Shown here piece by piece: positions 6,099 to 12,153 of a stretch of 12,153 bases of DNA. Every line of letters begins with the position of its first letter. Position 1 is the first letter of the stretch. The notes under the pieces were generated by a model that saw only the letters and a program-made list of their open reading frames with translations, made no database searches and was not told where the DNA came from. The position numbers were made by a program, and so were the translations under genes. Origin of the DNA: Anaerolineales bacterium (lineage in GTDB: Bacteria; Chloroflexota; Anaerolineae; Anaerolineales; Villigracilaceae); assembly GCA_016789485.1 (NCBI GenBank), contig JAEURE010000016.1, forward strand, positions 1 to 12,153, in the 5' to 3' direction.

Positions 6099-6968
6099 AT
6101 GGCTCAACGAAAAGGTCTTGGCAAAGGTTTGGATGCGTTAATCCCCGGTGGAAAATCCACTGGTTCCACGTCTGCATTTGTCAGCAGCGGAGGTGGAGGC
6201 GTGCAGCAGGTGGCTGTGGAGTTGATCCAGCGCAACCCGCACCAACCGCGTGTTCATTTTCAGGAAGATGATCTGCTGGAACTGGCTGCGTCCATTCGCG
6301 AACATGGAGTCATTCAGCCGCTGATCGTTCTGCCAAAGTCAGACGGCTCTTTTACACTAATTGCCGGCGAAAGACGTTTACAAGCCTCGCAGCGTGCGGG
6401 GCTGAAAACCGTACCTGTGATCACCCGTCAGGCGAGCAATCAGGAATTACTTGAACTTGCGTTGATCGAAAATGTCCAACGCTCGGATTTGAACGCTCTG
6501 GAAGAAGCCGAGGCGTACCGTCAATTGGTGGAGGATTTCCGTCTTTCCCATGAAGCGGTTGCCAAACGAGTCGGCAAAAGCCGCGTGGCAGTGACAAATA
6601 CTTTGCGCCTGCTTGGCCTTGCGGATGCTGTCAAACAAGCTCTGGTGGATGGGAGAATAACCGAAGGTCATGCCCGCGCCCTTTTGATGCTCTCCACGCA
6701 AAAAGCGCAAGCCTCCGCTTTGCAGACAGTTCTGAACCTCTCGTTGAGCGTTCGTCAGGCGGAAGAGTTGGTGAGAAAACTTGCAGGGCAGAAACCCATC
6801 AAAGCCAGAAAACCACTCCGCAATGCGGACGTAAACGATGTAGAAAAACGTCTGCAACGCAGCCTTGAGACAAAGGTCGCTCTAAAGCATGGCAAAAATG
6901 GCGGCACGATCACCATCTATTATTATTCGAATGAAGAACTGGACTCCTTGTTGAATAAATTGACGTAA
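6099..6968 (+). CDS. parB: Chromosome-partitioning protein ParB (Spo0J)
   Basis: A 289-residue ParB. The N-terminus MAQRKGLGKGLDAL is the usual ParA-stimulating segment. The CTP-binding domain follows, with IRRNPHQPR-like box 1 (residues 43-51), the GERRLQA box (90-96) and ENVQRSDLNALEEA (124-137). A helix-turn-helix near 149-171 (AVAKRVGKSRVAVTNTLRLL) should read parS, and the C-terminal 245-289 is a dimerisation segment. ParB loads at parS, spreads as a CTP-gated clamp, and activates ParA. AAGGAG (6088-6093) lies 5 nt before the ATG. Box 3 reads LNALEEA where LNPIEEA is common, a mild change. No complete parS is seen inside or around the gene. Confidence 0.96.
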   Translation: MAQRKGLGKGLDALIPGGKSTGSTSAFVSSGGGGVQQVAVELIQRNPHQPRVHFQEDDLLELAASIREHGVIQPLIVLPKSDGSFTLIAGERRLQASQRAGLKTVPVITRQASNQELLELALIENVQRSDLNALEEAEAYRQLVEDFRLSHEAVAKRVGKSRVAVTNTLRLLGLADAVKQALVDGRITEGHARALLMLSTQKAQASALQTVLNLSLSVRQAEELVRKLAGQKPIKARKPLRNADVNDVEKRLQRSLETKVALKHGKNGGTITIYYYSNEELDSLLNKLT

Positions 6969-6969
6969 T

Positions 6970-7006
6970 ATATTTAAAGATGCAGCAGCGCCGTATCTTT
7001 AAATAT
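6970..7006 (+). other. AT-rich stem-loop after parB
   Basis: ATATTTAAAGAT (6970-6981) and ATCTTTAAATAT (6995-7006) form a perfect 12-bp stem around a 13-nt loop, extendable inward by a G-T and a C-G pair. It starts 2 nt after the parB stop and ends 9 nt before the next ATG. No T-run follows on either strand, so it is not a standard intrinsic terminator; it could be an mRNA 3'-end stabiliser or a protein-binding site. This gap also lacks a ribosome-binding site for the downstream gene. Confidence 0.55.
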
Positions 7007-7015
7007 TAGAAAAAT

Positions 7016-8608
7016 ATGAAACTCCTCTACAACGCAACTATACACACCCTTGATTCAAAACTTCCGTCGACCTCCGCGATCTTAATCGCTGGTGGACGGA
7101 TTATCGCTGTGGGGGATAGGGATAAACTTGAAGGCCTTGCACACGGCAAACTCGAAAAGCAGGATATGAAAGGCAAGACCATTTTGCCCGGGCTGACCGA
7201 TGCGCACATCCATCTACAATATTATTCGCTCGGTTTATCCAAAGTGGACTGCGAAACAAGGACAAAAGAAGAATGTCTCAGACGTGTTGCGGACCGTGCA
7301 AGAAATTCCAAACCTGGCGAGAGGGTGCTGGGACACGGTTGGAATCAAAATGAGTGGTCAGTGGGTGGTGAGTGGCCAACTGCAAGCGAACTTGATGCCA
7401 TTGCCCCGAACAACCCTGTTTATCTCACAGCCAAGTCATTGCATGCTGCGTGGGCAAATACCGCCGCGTTAAATCTTGCGAACATCACGGCTGACAGCCC
7501 CAATCCAAAAGACGGCGCCATCCAACGCGATGCCAAGGGGCAGGCAACTGGCATTTTGCTTGAAACAGCTATGGGCTTGGTCGGAAGCGTAATTCCCGAA
7601 CCGACCATCAACGATATTGAACAAGCCATTCAAAATGCCCAATCCATTTTATGGAAGATGGGTATCACAGGTGTGCATGATTTTGACCGCCGTGATTCGT
7701 TCATGGCGTTGCAATCATTGCGCGCCAGCAGTAAACTAAAGTTACGAGTCAATAAAAATATTCCCGTTGAAAGTGTGGAGCAGGCAAACGCACTTGGACT
7801 GCGCACAGGCTTTGGCGATGAGTGGCTGTGGATCGGTTCTGTCAAAGCCTTTATGGATGGCGCGCTCGGTCCGCACACTGCCGCCATGTTCCAGCCGTAT
7901 GAAAACGAACCCGAGAATAAAGGCATTCTCAATATGGACGGCGAGGAACTTTTTGAGCATTGCCGTAAAGCCGCCGATGTGGGATTGAGCATGACCGTCC
8001 ACGCCATTGGTGACCGCGCCAATCACGAAGTTCTTAACGCCTACGAACAGCTTCGCAAATACGAAACCGAAAAGGGACTGTCGCATCTGCGTCACCGTAT
8101 CGAACACGTTCAGATCATCCATCCCGATGACGCGCCCCGCCTTGCAAAGCTCAACGTCATCGCCTCTATGCAGCCTATCCACGCCACTTCGGATATGTTT
8201 GCCGCTGACCGCTTCTGGGGCGAGCGCTCCAGGTTTTCCTATGCATGGCGGACTCAACTGAACCACGGCGTGCCCATTGCTTTTGGATCAGATGCGCCAG
8301 TCGAATCGCCTAATCCATTTTTAGGCTTGTACGCAGCAGTTACGCGACAAAGGGCAGACGGCTCACCCTCCGCTGAAGGCTGGTACCCCGAACAAAAATT
8401 GACTTTGGCTGAGGCGTTATCAGCCTATACCCTCGGCGCCGCCTACGCCGCCAACGCTGAGAATCGTCTTGGCAAACTCGCAGAAAACTATCTGGCTGAC
8501 CTCATCGTATTGGATGAAGACCCCTTCCTAATTACTCCCAATGACCTATTGAAATTAACAGCAACTGCAACGATGATAAACGGAGAATGGGTCTATACTT
8601 CATCCTGA
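7016..8608 (+). CDS. YtcJ-like amidohydrolase (amidohydrolase family 3)
   Basis: A 530-residue metal-dependent hydrolase of the YtcJ type. The N-terminal small beta domain (residues 1-56: ATIHTLD, AILIAGGRIIAVG) leads to GLTDAHIHL with metal ligands His64 and His66. Further family landmarks are VKAFMDGALG (276-285, usual position of the bridging Lys), VHAIGD (His329), RIEHVQ (His364), the catalytic Asp426 in GSDAPVE, and the C-terminal GKLAENYLADLIVLDEDP. Members hydrolyse C-N bonds in amides, formamides or cyclic ureides; the true substrate is unknown. No lipobox or signal peptide is seen, so it is cytoplasmic. The ATG at 7016 matches the family start but has no Shine-Dalgarno sequence. Its placement right after parB suggests chance rather than a partitioning role. 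Confidence 0.88.
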   Translation: MKLLYNATIHTLDSKLPSTSAILIAGGRIIAVGDRDKLEGLAHGKLEKQDMKGKTILPGLTDAHIHLQYYSLGLSKVDCETRTKEECLRRVADRARNSKPGERVLGHGWNQNEWSVGGEWPTASELDAIAPNNPVYLTAKSLHAAWANTAALNLANITADSPNPKDGAIQRDAKGQATGILLETAMGLVGSVIPEPTINDIEQAIQNAQSILWKMGITGVHDFDRRDSFMALQSLRASSKLKLRVNKNIPVESVEQANALGLRTGFGDEWLWIGSVKAFMDGALGPHTAAMFQPYENEPENKGILNMDGEELFEHCRKAADVGLSMTVHAIGDRANHEVLNAYEQLRKYETEKGLSHLRHRIEHVQIIHPDDAPRLAKLNVIASMQPIHATSDMFAADRFWGERSRFSYAWRTQLNHGVPIAFGSDAPVESPNPFLGLYAAVTRQRADGSPSAEGWYPEQKLTLAEALSAYTLGAAYAANAENRLGKLAENYLADLIVLDEDPFLITPNDLLKLTATATMINGEWVYTSS

Positions 8609-8615
8609 GCGAAGC
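8600..8615 (+). repeat. Possible copy of a dispersed repeat overlapping a stop codon
   Basis: TCATCCTGAGCGAAGC (8600-8615) contains the amidohydrolase stop TGA (8606-8608). From memory, sequences of the type TCATCCTGAGCGAAGCG occur many times between genes in Chloroflexota and some other genomes. Only one copy is seen in this window, so repeat status is not shown here. Confidence 0.35.
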
Positions 8616-8618
8616 CGC

Positions 8619-8647
8619 GCGTTTGGCTTTGCCAAAAGACGCTTTTT
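8619..8647 (+). terminator. Probable weak intrinsic terminator after amidohydrolase
   Basis: TTTGGC (8622-8627) pairs with GCCAAA (8631-8636) around a TTT loop. A GCG/CGC extension (8619-8621 with 8640-8642) across a 3-nt bulge is followed by TTTTT (8643-8647). The bulge and short T-run make it weaker than the one after jag. It would separate the amidohydrolase from the signalling cluster. Confidence 0.5.
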
Positions 8648-8678
8648 CGCGAAACAGTATGATGGATAGCAGGTAACC

Positions 8679-9701
8679 ATGTCACAAAATCTCCCGAAAC
8701 TCACCCCCGAAATGCTAATTCCCCGTATGGGCGAATATATCGTCCAAAAAGGATTGATCAGCGAGGCGGACCTGCAAAAGGCGCTTGCCTATCAACAGGA
8801 ACAGATCTCAAAAGGGATTCCCTGTCTGATCGGTCAGGCGCTGATGGAGTTGGGACTGCTTAACCGCGATGCTCTCGACCAGGTGGTTACCGAGCAGATC
8901 ATTCAACTACGTTCCGCTTTGCAGGCATCGAACCGCAACCTTGAGCAAAGAGTAAAAGACCGCACCGCAGATTTGAATGAGGCTCTCACGAGGCTTTCTG
9001 AACTTAGCCAGATGAAGGCGAATTTTATAGCGAATATTTCGCATGAGTTGCGTACTCCATTAACACATATTAAAGGCTACCTCGAACTTTTGGTCACCGA
9101 TTCTTTGGGGAAAATTTCAGACGATCAACGCCACGCCTTGCAGGTCAGTCAGCGGGCTGCCACAAAATTGGAAGGCATGATCGAAGACCTGATCATGTTC
9201 TCGCTCGCTTCACGCGGAGAGATGAGCATGAAAATGGAAAAGATGGATATTCGCCGTCTGGTCTCGCTCGCGGTGAAATCAGCTTTGAACAAGGCGGAGG
9301 AGCGCGGGGTGAAGATCCTCGCGAGCGCGCTGGATAGTATCCCTGCGGTGCAGGCAGACTCCGAGAAAATTGGCTGGGTGGTGAATCAACTCATCGATAA
9401 CGGGATCAAGTTCACCCCGTCAGGTGGAAGCGTGGTGATTAGTCTTAAAGAAGAGGGAAATAATCTTGTCCAGGTTACCATCACGGATACAGGCATTGGG
9501 ATTCCGCAGATTCGATTGAAGGAAATTTTCGAACCTTTCCATCAATTGGATGGCTCATCCACAAGGCATTTTGGGGGTACGGGGCTTGGGCTTTCCCTTG
9601 TCCGCCAGATCATCGAAGCACACGGTTCTTTGCTGGATGTGCAGTCTGTGGAAGGCAAAGGCTCCACTTTCAAGTTCCCCTTGCTGGCAGTGCGGGAATA
9701 A
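8679..9701 (+). CDS. Soluble histidine kinase with N-terminal MshEN-like domain
   Basis: A 340-residue kinase with no transmembrane segment. Residues 16-39 run R-M-G...G25...L32...A35-L36...Q39, exactly 24 residues, matching the MshEN motif; a second 24-residue copy runs 50-73 (LIG...G59...L66...Q73) but lacks the leading Arg. MshEN, best known at the N-terminus of type II/IV secretion ATPases, binds c-di-GMP. Residues 75-112 are a predicted coiled coil. HisKA follows with the phospho-acceptor His122 in SHELRTP, then HATPase_c with N box (N236, N241), G1 box DTGIGIP (270-276), FEPF and GGTGLGL. All catalytic boxes look intact. The likely role is a cytoplasmic sensor that autophosphorylates in response to a nucleotide; its partners are probably the regulators downstream. 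A weak GCAGG (8669-8673) lies 5 nt before the start; the next kinase begins 2 nt after its stop. Confidence 0.9.
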   Translation: MSQNLPKLTPEMLIPRMGEYIVQKGLISEADLQKALAYQQEQISKGIPCLIGQALMELGLLNRDALDQVVTEQIIQLRSALQASNRNLEQRVKDRTADLNEALTRLSELSQMKANFIANISHELRTPLTHIKGYLELLVTDSLGKISDDQRHALQVSQRAATKLEGMIEDLIMFSLASRGEMSMKMEKMDIRRLVSLAVKSALNKAEERGVKILASALDSIPAVQADSEKIGWVVNQLIDNGIKFTPSGGSVVISLKEEGNNLVQVTITDTGIGIPQIRLKEIFEPFHQLDGSSTRHFGGTGLGLSLVRQIIEAHGSLLDVQSVEGKGSTFKFPLLAVRE

Positions 9702-9703
9702 TC

Positions 9704-10885
9704 ATGGATAACTTAACGTTATCGTTTTTGCATACTGTTCTCAGTGAGGTCCAGAGCAAGCACGATTGGAAGGCCTCTCTGGATGCTTTGTTTACATCAT
9801 TGCGCGGTTCTTTTGTTTACGATAACGTAGCCATCTTTCTTGAAGACTCGCGCGCGAGAAGCATGGATATTGCATATGCGCGTGCTATGGGGCGTGGAAA
9901 AACAGCGGAAGCAGATGCCGCCTGGGGGGAGCTCGTGGCAACAGAAGTGTTGGCGAAAAAAAAATTGGTGTTGAAGGAGCCAAAGAGTAAGGAACGAGAC
10001 CGGATGGCCCAGCCATATTTGTTGGGGATGCCATTAACTATCGGCTCGAAAATTTGCGGGGCACTCGTCTTTATTCGATTTGGAGGACCGGAGTATTCCG
10101 ATCTGCATATTCAAATCGCATCCTTACAGGCTTTTTGGTCAGCGGCGTTGATCGAACGCAGGGATTTGCTGGAGGCGCGCGCTGAACTTGATTCTGTACA
10201 GCGCCAAATGCGCCTGCAGGATGATTTTGTATCCACGATCTCGCATGAGCTGCGCACGCCGCTTGGTTTTATTAAAGGATACAGTACCAGTCTCTTGCGG
10301 CAGGATACAACCTGGGACGAGGCTACACAACGCGAGTTCCTCAATATTATTGACGAGGAGGCTGACCGTTTGACGAGATTGATCGAAGACATGCTTGAGT
10401 CAGCGCGCTTACAAAGCAAGACTTTGCAATTCAAATTCTCACCCGTCCGAATTGACGCGTTGGTGCGTGATGTTGCCACACGGGTCAATACGCATCACCC
10501 GGAACTGAAGATCGAGTTCAACCTGGAAACCCTGCCCCCGGTGCTGGGTGATGGCGTCCGTCTTTCGCAGGTCTTTGAAAATCTTTTCAGCAATGCGATT
10601 AAGTACGCCCCCGGCTCGAAGCTGCAAATTACAACCAAATCCCTTGGCAAGCGCGTGCTTCTTTCCTTTGCGGATGAGGGCGAGGGGATTCCGGAAGATT
10701 TTCTGCCATTCTTGTTTGAACGTTTTTACCGTGTCCCGGGCGAGCGTACTGTTACAGGTACAGGGCTTGGGTTGTATATTTGCAAGCAAATTGTTATGGC
10801 ACATCATGGTAAGATTTGGGTAGAGTCAGTGTTGGATGAGGGTACAACCTTTTTTATTGAACTGCCCGCAGATCCAACGCTTTGA
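9704..10885 (+). CDS. Soluble histidine kinase with GAF-like N-terminal domain
   Basis: A 393-residue kinase without membrane segments. Residues 1-150 look like a GAF-type sensor: an amphipathic first helix, YDNVAIFLED, then YLLGMPLTIGSKICGALVFIRFGGPEY, ending in ALIERRDLLEARAEL and a coiled coil. HisKA has His181 in SHELRTPLGFIKGY; HATPase_c has ENLFSNAIKYAP (N292, N297), DEGEGIP (324-330), FERFYR and TGTGLGL (351-357). It should autophosphorylate and donate to a response regulator, most simply the OmpR-type one 33 nt downstream. The GAF ligand cannot be named. It lies 2 nt after the previous kinase, with only a poor ribosome-binding site, so translational coupling is likely. A run of nine A at 9956-9964 lies within the GAF part. 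Confidence 0.92.
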   Translation: MDNLTLSFLHTVLSEVQSKHDWKASLDALFTSLRGSFVYDNVAIFLEDSRARSMDIAYARAMGRGKTAEADAAWGELVATEVLAKKKLVLKEPKSKERDRMAQPYLLGMPLTIGSKICGALVFIRFGGPEYSDLHIQIASLQAFWSAALIERRDLLEARAELDSVQRQMRLQDDFVSTISHELRTPLGFIKGYSTSLLRQDTTWDEATQREFLNIIDEEADRLTRLIEDMLESARLQSKTLQFKFSPVRIDALVRDVATRVNTHHPELKIEFNLETLPPVLGDGVRLSQVFENLFSNAIKYAPGSKLQITTKSLGKRVLLSFADEGEGIPEDFLPFLFERFYRVPGERTVTGTGLGLYICKQIVMAHHGKIWVESVLDEGTTFFIELPADPTL

Positions 10886-10918
10886 CCGTTATCATTATTT
10901 TTCATCAAGGAGATCATT

Positions 10919-11614
10919 ATGGCAAAGCGTATTTTGATCGTAGACGATGAACCCCGCTACCTTCGCCTTTTGGAAGCAAACCTGCGAACGGAAGGTTACG
11001 AAGTGGCAACTGCTCAGGATGGTGTGCAGGCGCTGGATGTATTTTCAGCGCAGCCGATTGACCTGGTATTGTTGGATGTGATGATGCCGCGTTTGGACGG
11101 GTTTGGAACCTGTCAGCGTTTGCGTGAATTCTCGAATGTGCCCATCGTAATCCTGACAGCGCGCGGTGAAGAACAGGACCGCGTCCGCGGATTGGACCTG
11201 GGAGCTGATGATTACCTAGTCAAACCGTTTTCAGCAACTGAGTTATTGGCACGTGTGCGGGCAGTTTTGCGTCGTGCTCAGCCCCCTGCTGAGCCGGGGC
11301 AGGCGCGCTTTTTCACTCATGATGACCTCAAGATCGACTTCGCCCGTGCGGAAGTATGGCGCGGTGAAGAGGCCATTTCACTTTCTGCAACGGAGTACCG
11401 CCTCCTGCTCCAGTTTGCGCACAACATTGGTAAGATTCTTACCTCGGAGGAGTTGTTAACGAGCGTATGGGGCGCAGAATATAAAACGGATAAGGAAATA
11501 CTGTGGGTGAGCATTGCACGGCTTCGCCAAAAACTTGAGGAGGATGCTCACAGTCCACACCATATTGTCACGCGATCTGGTTTGGGATACTTGATGCCTC
11601 CAATTGAAACGTGA
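10919..11614 (+). CDS. OmpR/PhoB-family response regulator
   Basis: A 231-residue two-domain regulator. The receiver domain (residues 1-120) has the acidic pair D9-D10, phospho-acceptor D53 (LLDVMMP), T80 and K102 (KPF), all canonical. The C-terminal winged-helix DNA-binding domain (about 130-228) has SLSATEYRLL, then the recognition-helix region around DKEILWVSIARLRQKLE and the wing TRSGLGYLM. It should be phosphorylated by one or both upstream kinases and control transcription. AAGGAG (10907-10912) stands 6 nt before the ATG, the strongest ribosome-binding site in this cluster. The length is standard for the family. Confidence 0.96.
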   Translation: MAKRILIVDDEPRYLRLLEANLRTEGYEVATAQDGVQALDVFSAQPIDLVLLDVMMPRLDGFGTCQRLREFSNVPIVILTARGEEQDRVRGLDLGADDYLVKPFSATELLARVRAVLRRAQPPAEPGQARFFTHDDLKIDFARAEVWRGEEAISLSATEYRLLLQFAHNIGKILTSEELLTSVWGAEYKTDKEILWVSIARLRQKLEEDAHSPHHIVTRSGLGYLMPPIET

Positions 11615-11620
11615 CAGGAT

Positions 11621-11638
11621 CGCATGTGCAAACATGCG
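11621..11638 (+). promoter_or_regulatory. GCAA-loop hairpin in leader of the REC-CpaE gene
   Basis: CGCATGT (11621-11627) pairs perfectly with ACATGCG (11632-11638) around a GCAA tetraloop, 6 nt after the response regulator stop. No T-run follows, so it is not a terminator. It may stabilise or process the mRNA between the two genes. Confidence 0.5.
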
Positions 11639-11640
11639 CA

Positions 11641-11652
11641 GGAATTAATTCC
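11641..11652. promoter_or_regulatory. Perfect 12-bp palindrome abutting the REC-CpaE start codon
   Basis: GGAATTAATTCC (11641-11652) is perfectly self-complementary and ends at the base before the ATG. Its left half supplies the ribosome-binding site (AGGA 11640-11643, 9 nt from the start). It could be an operator or could modulate ribosome access. Confidence 0.45.
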
Positions 11653-12153
11653 ATGTCAAGAAAAAAAATCCTTATTGTTGATGCGGATGTCGCCAGCCGA
11701 AACTTCATAGCACGAAAATTGGTGGAACAGAAGTATGATGTGATGCAGGCAGGTTCTGGCAAAGAGGGATTAATTTTTGCGTGGCGCGATCACCCGGACC
11801 TGATAATTGTTGACCCGGTATTGGCAGATGTAGCAGGGGAGGAAATTGCAATAAGGCTAAAGCAGGATCCTCGTACGCAAGATGTGCCGCTGATCGCCTT
11901 GAGCGGGGATCAAACTCATGGCAGGATCAAATCCTGCCTGGATGCGGGCTTCAATGAATACATCACCAAATCCGGACAGGCTGTTGCCACTCTAAACGAC
12001 ACCATTAACCGATTGTTTGGCCTGACCGTGGATGAGATGAAACAGGGCGGTTTGTCAATTATCTTTATAAGCGCAAAAGGGGGGACGGGAACTTCTTCAT
12101 TATGTGCGAACATTGCCATGAACATTGCGCATTACCAGCCTGAAGCAAGTGTG
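11653..12153 (+). CDS. Receiver domain-CpaE/TadZ-like ATPase fusion (3' truncated)
   Basis: The frame runs from ATG 11653 to the window end (167 residues, no stop). Residues 4-122 form a receiver domain: KILIVDADV (D10, D12), D54 in LIIVDPVLAD as likely phospho-acceptor, S84, and K106 in ITKS, where KP is usual. A short linker then leads to LSIIFISAKGGTGTSSLCANIA (start of the MinD/ParA-like ATPase, 134-155). Its deviant Walker A keeps the signature Lys142 but has Thr147 in place of the P-loop Lys (KGGTGTSS instead of KGGVGKTT). Receiver-plus-degenerate-Walker is characteristic of CpaE/TadZ, which localise Tad/Flp pilus machinery at the pole. The rest of the gene, and perhaps cpaF/tad genes, should lie to the right. 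An AGGA lies 9 nt before the start. Confidence 0.85.
   Translation, partial: MSRKKILIVDADVASRNFIARKLVEQKYDVMQAGSGKEGLIFAWRDHPDLIIVDPVLADVAGEEIAIRLKQDPRTQDVPLIALSGDQTHGRIKSCLDAGFNEYITKSGQAVATLNDTINRLFGLTVDEMKQGGLSIIFISAKGGTGTSSLCANIAMNIAHYQPEASV

Noticed and set aside
6162..6177. Possible parS site (GTTCCACGT) inside the 5' part of parB
   Set aside because: Only one half matches the parS palindrome; the other half reads CTGCAT instead of GGAACA. A nearby GTGGAA copy is 10 nt away, not in parS geometry. The bases are also explained as coding sequence.
8629..8663. Promoter for the kinase cluster (TTGCCA with TATGAT)
   Set aside because: The two elements are 23 bp apart, too far for a standard promoter, and TTGCCA is part of the terminator stem. 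A promoter for this cluster probably exists nearby, but I cannot place it.
9956..9964. Run of nine A in the second kinase gene as a phase-variable or frameshift site
   Set aside because: The frame is intact on both sides and reads AKKKL. There is no stop or alternative frame product that would make slippage useful, so it is a minor curiosity at most.

Overview
The window reads as a chromosomal, origin-proximal segment of a bacterium, most likely a member of the Chloroflexota (Anaerolineae-like). That placement is an inference. It rests on the rpmH-rnpA-yidD-yidC-jag and parA-parB gene set, a short YidC without an N-terminal periplasmic domain, moderate GC, leaderless or TTG-started genes, and protein styles such as a REC-CpaE fusion and PQQ lipoproteins. 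All genes lie on the + strand. No rRNA, tRNA, CRISPR array or insertion sequence was seen.

Left edge (1-570): the C-terminal part of an adenosine-deaminase-family enzyme, cut by the window. A strong sigma70-type promoter overlaps its stop codon and starts the next operon.

Region 671-4376: rpmH (ribosomal protein L34), rnpA (RNase P protein), yidD, a PQQ beta-propeller lipoprotein, yidC (membrane insertase) and jag/khpB (RNA-binding protein), tightly packed and closed by a clear intrinsic terminator at 4347-4376. A hairpin between rpmH and rnpA contains the best rnpA ribosome-binding site. The propeller lipoprotein is an unusual insert between yidD and yidC.

Region 4412-6968: a promoter whose -10 box lies 7 nt from an ATG, so probably a leaderless mRNA. 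It is followed by a PfkB-family sugar/nucleoside kinase whose stop overlaps the TTG start of parA, then parB. This is the chromosome-partitioning module. The mnmE, mnmG and rsmG genes that often separate jag from parA are absent, and the kinase takes their place. No full parS site or oriC is visible.

Region 6970-8647: an AT-rich stem-loop, then a YtcJ-like metal-dependent amidohydrolase, then a probable weak terminator. A sequence resembling a dispersed repeat overlaps the amidohydrolase stop codon.

Region 8679-12153: a signalling cluster of two consecutive soluble histidine kinases, an OmpR/PhoB-type response regulator, and the start of a receiver-CpaE/TadZ-like ATPase fusion that runs off the right edge. 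The first kinase carries an N-terminal domain matching the MshEN (c-di-GMP-binding) motif and the second has a GAF-like domain. The most interesting hypothesis in the window is that c-di-GMP and phosphorelay signals meet here on a pilus- or secretion-localising ATPase.
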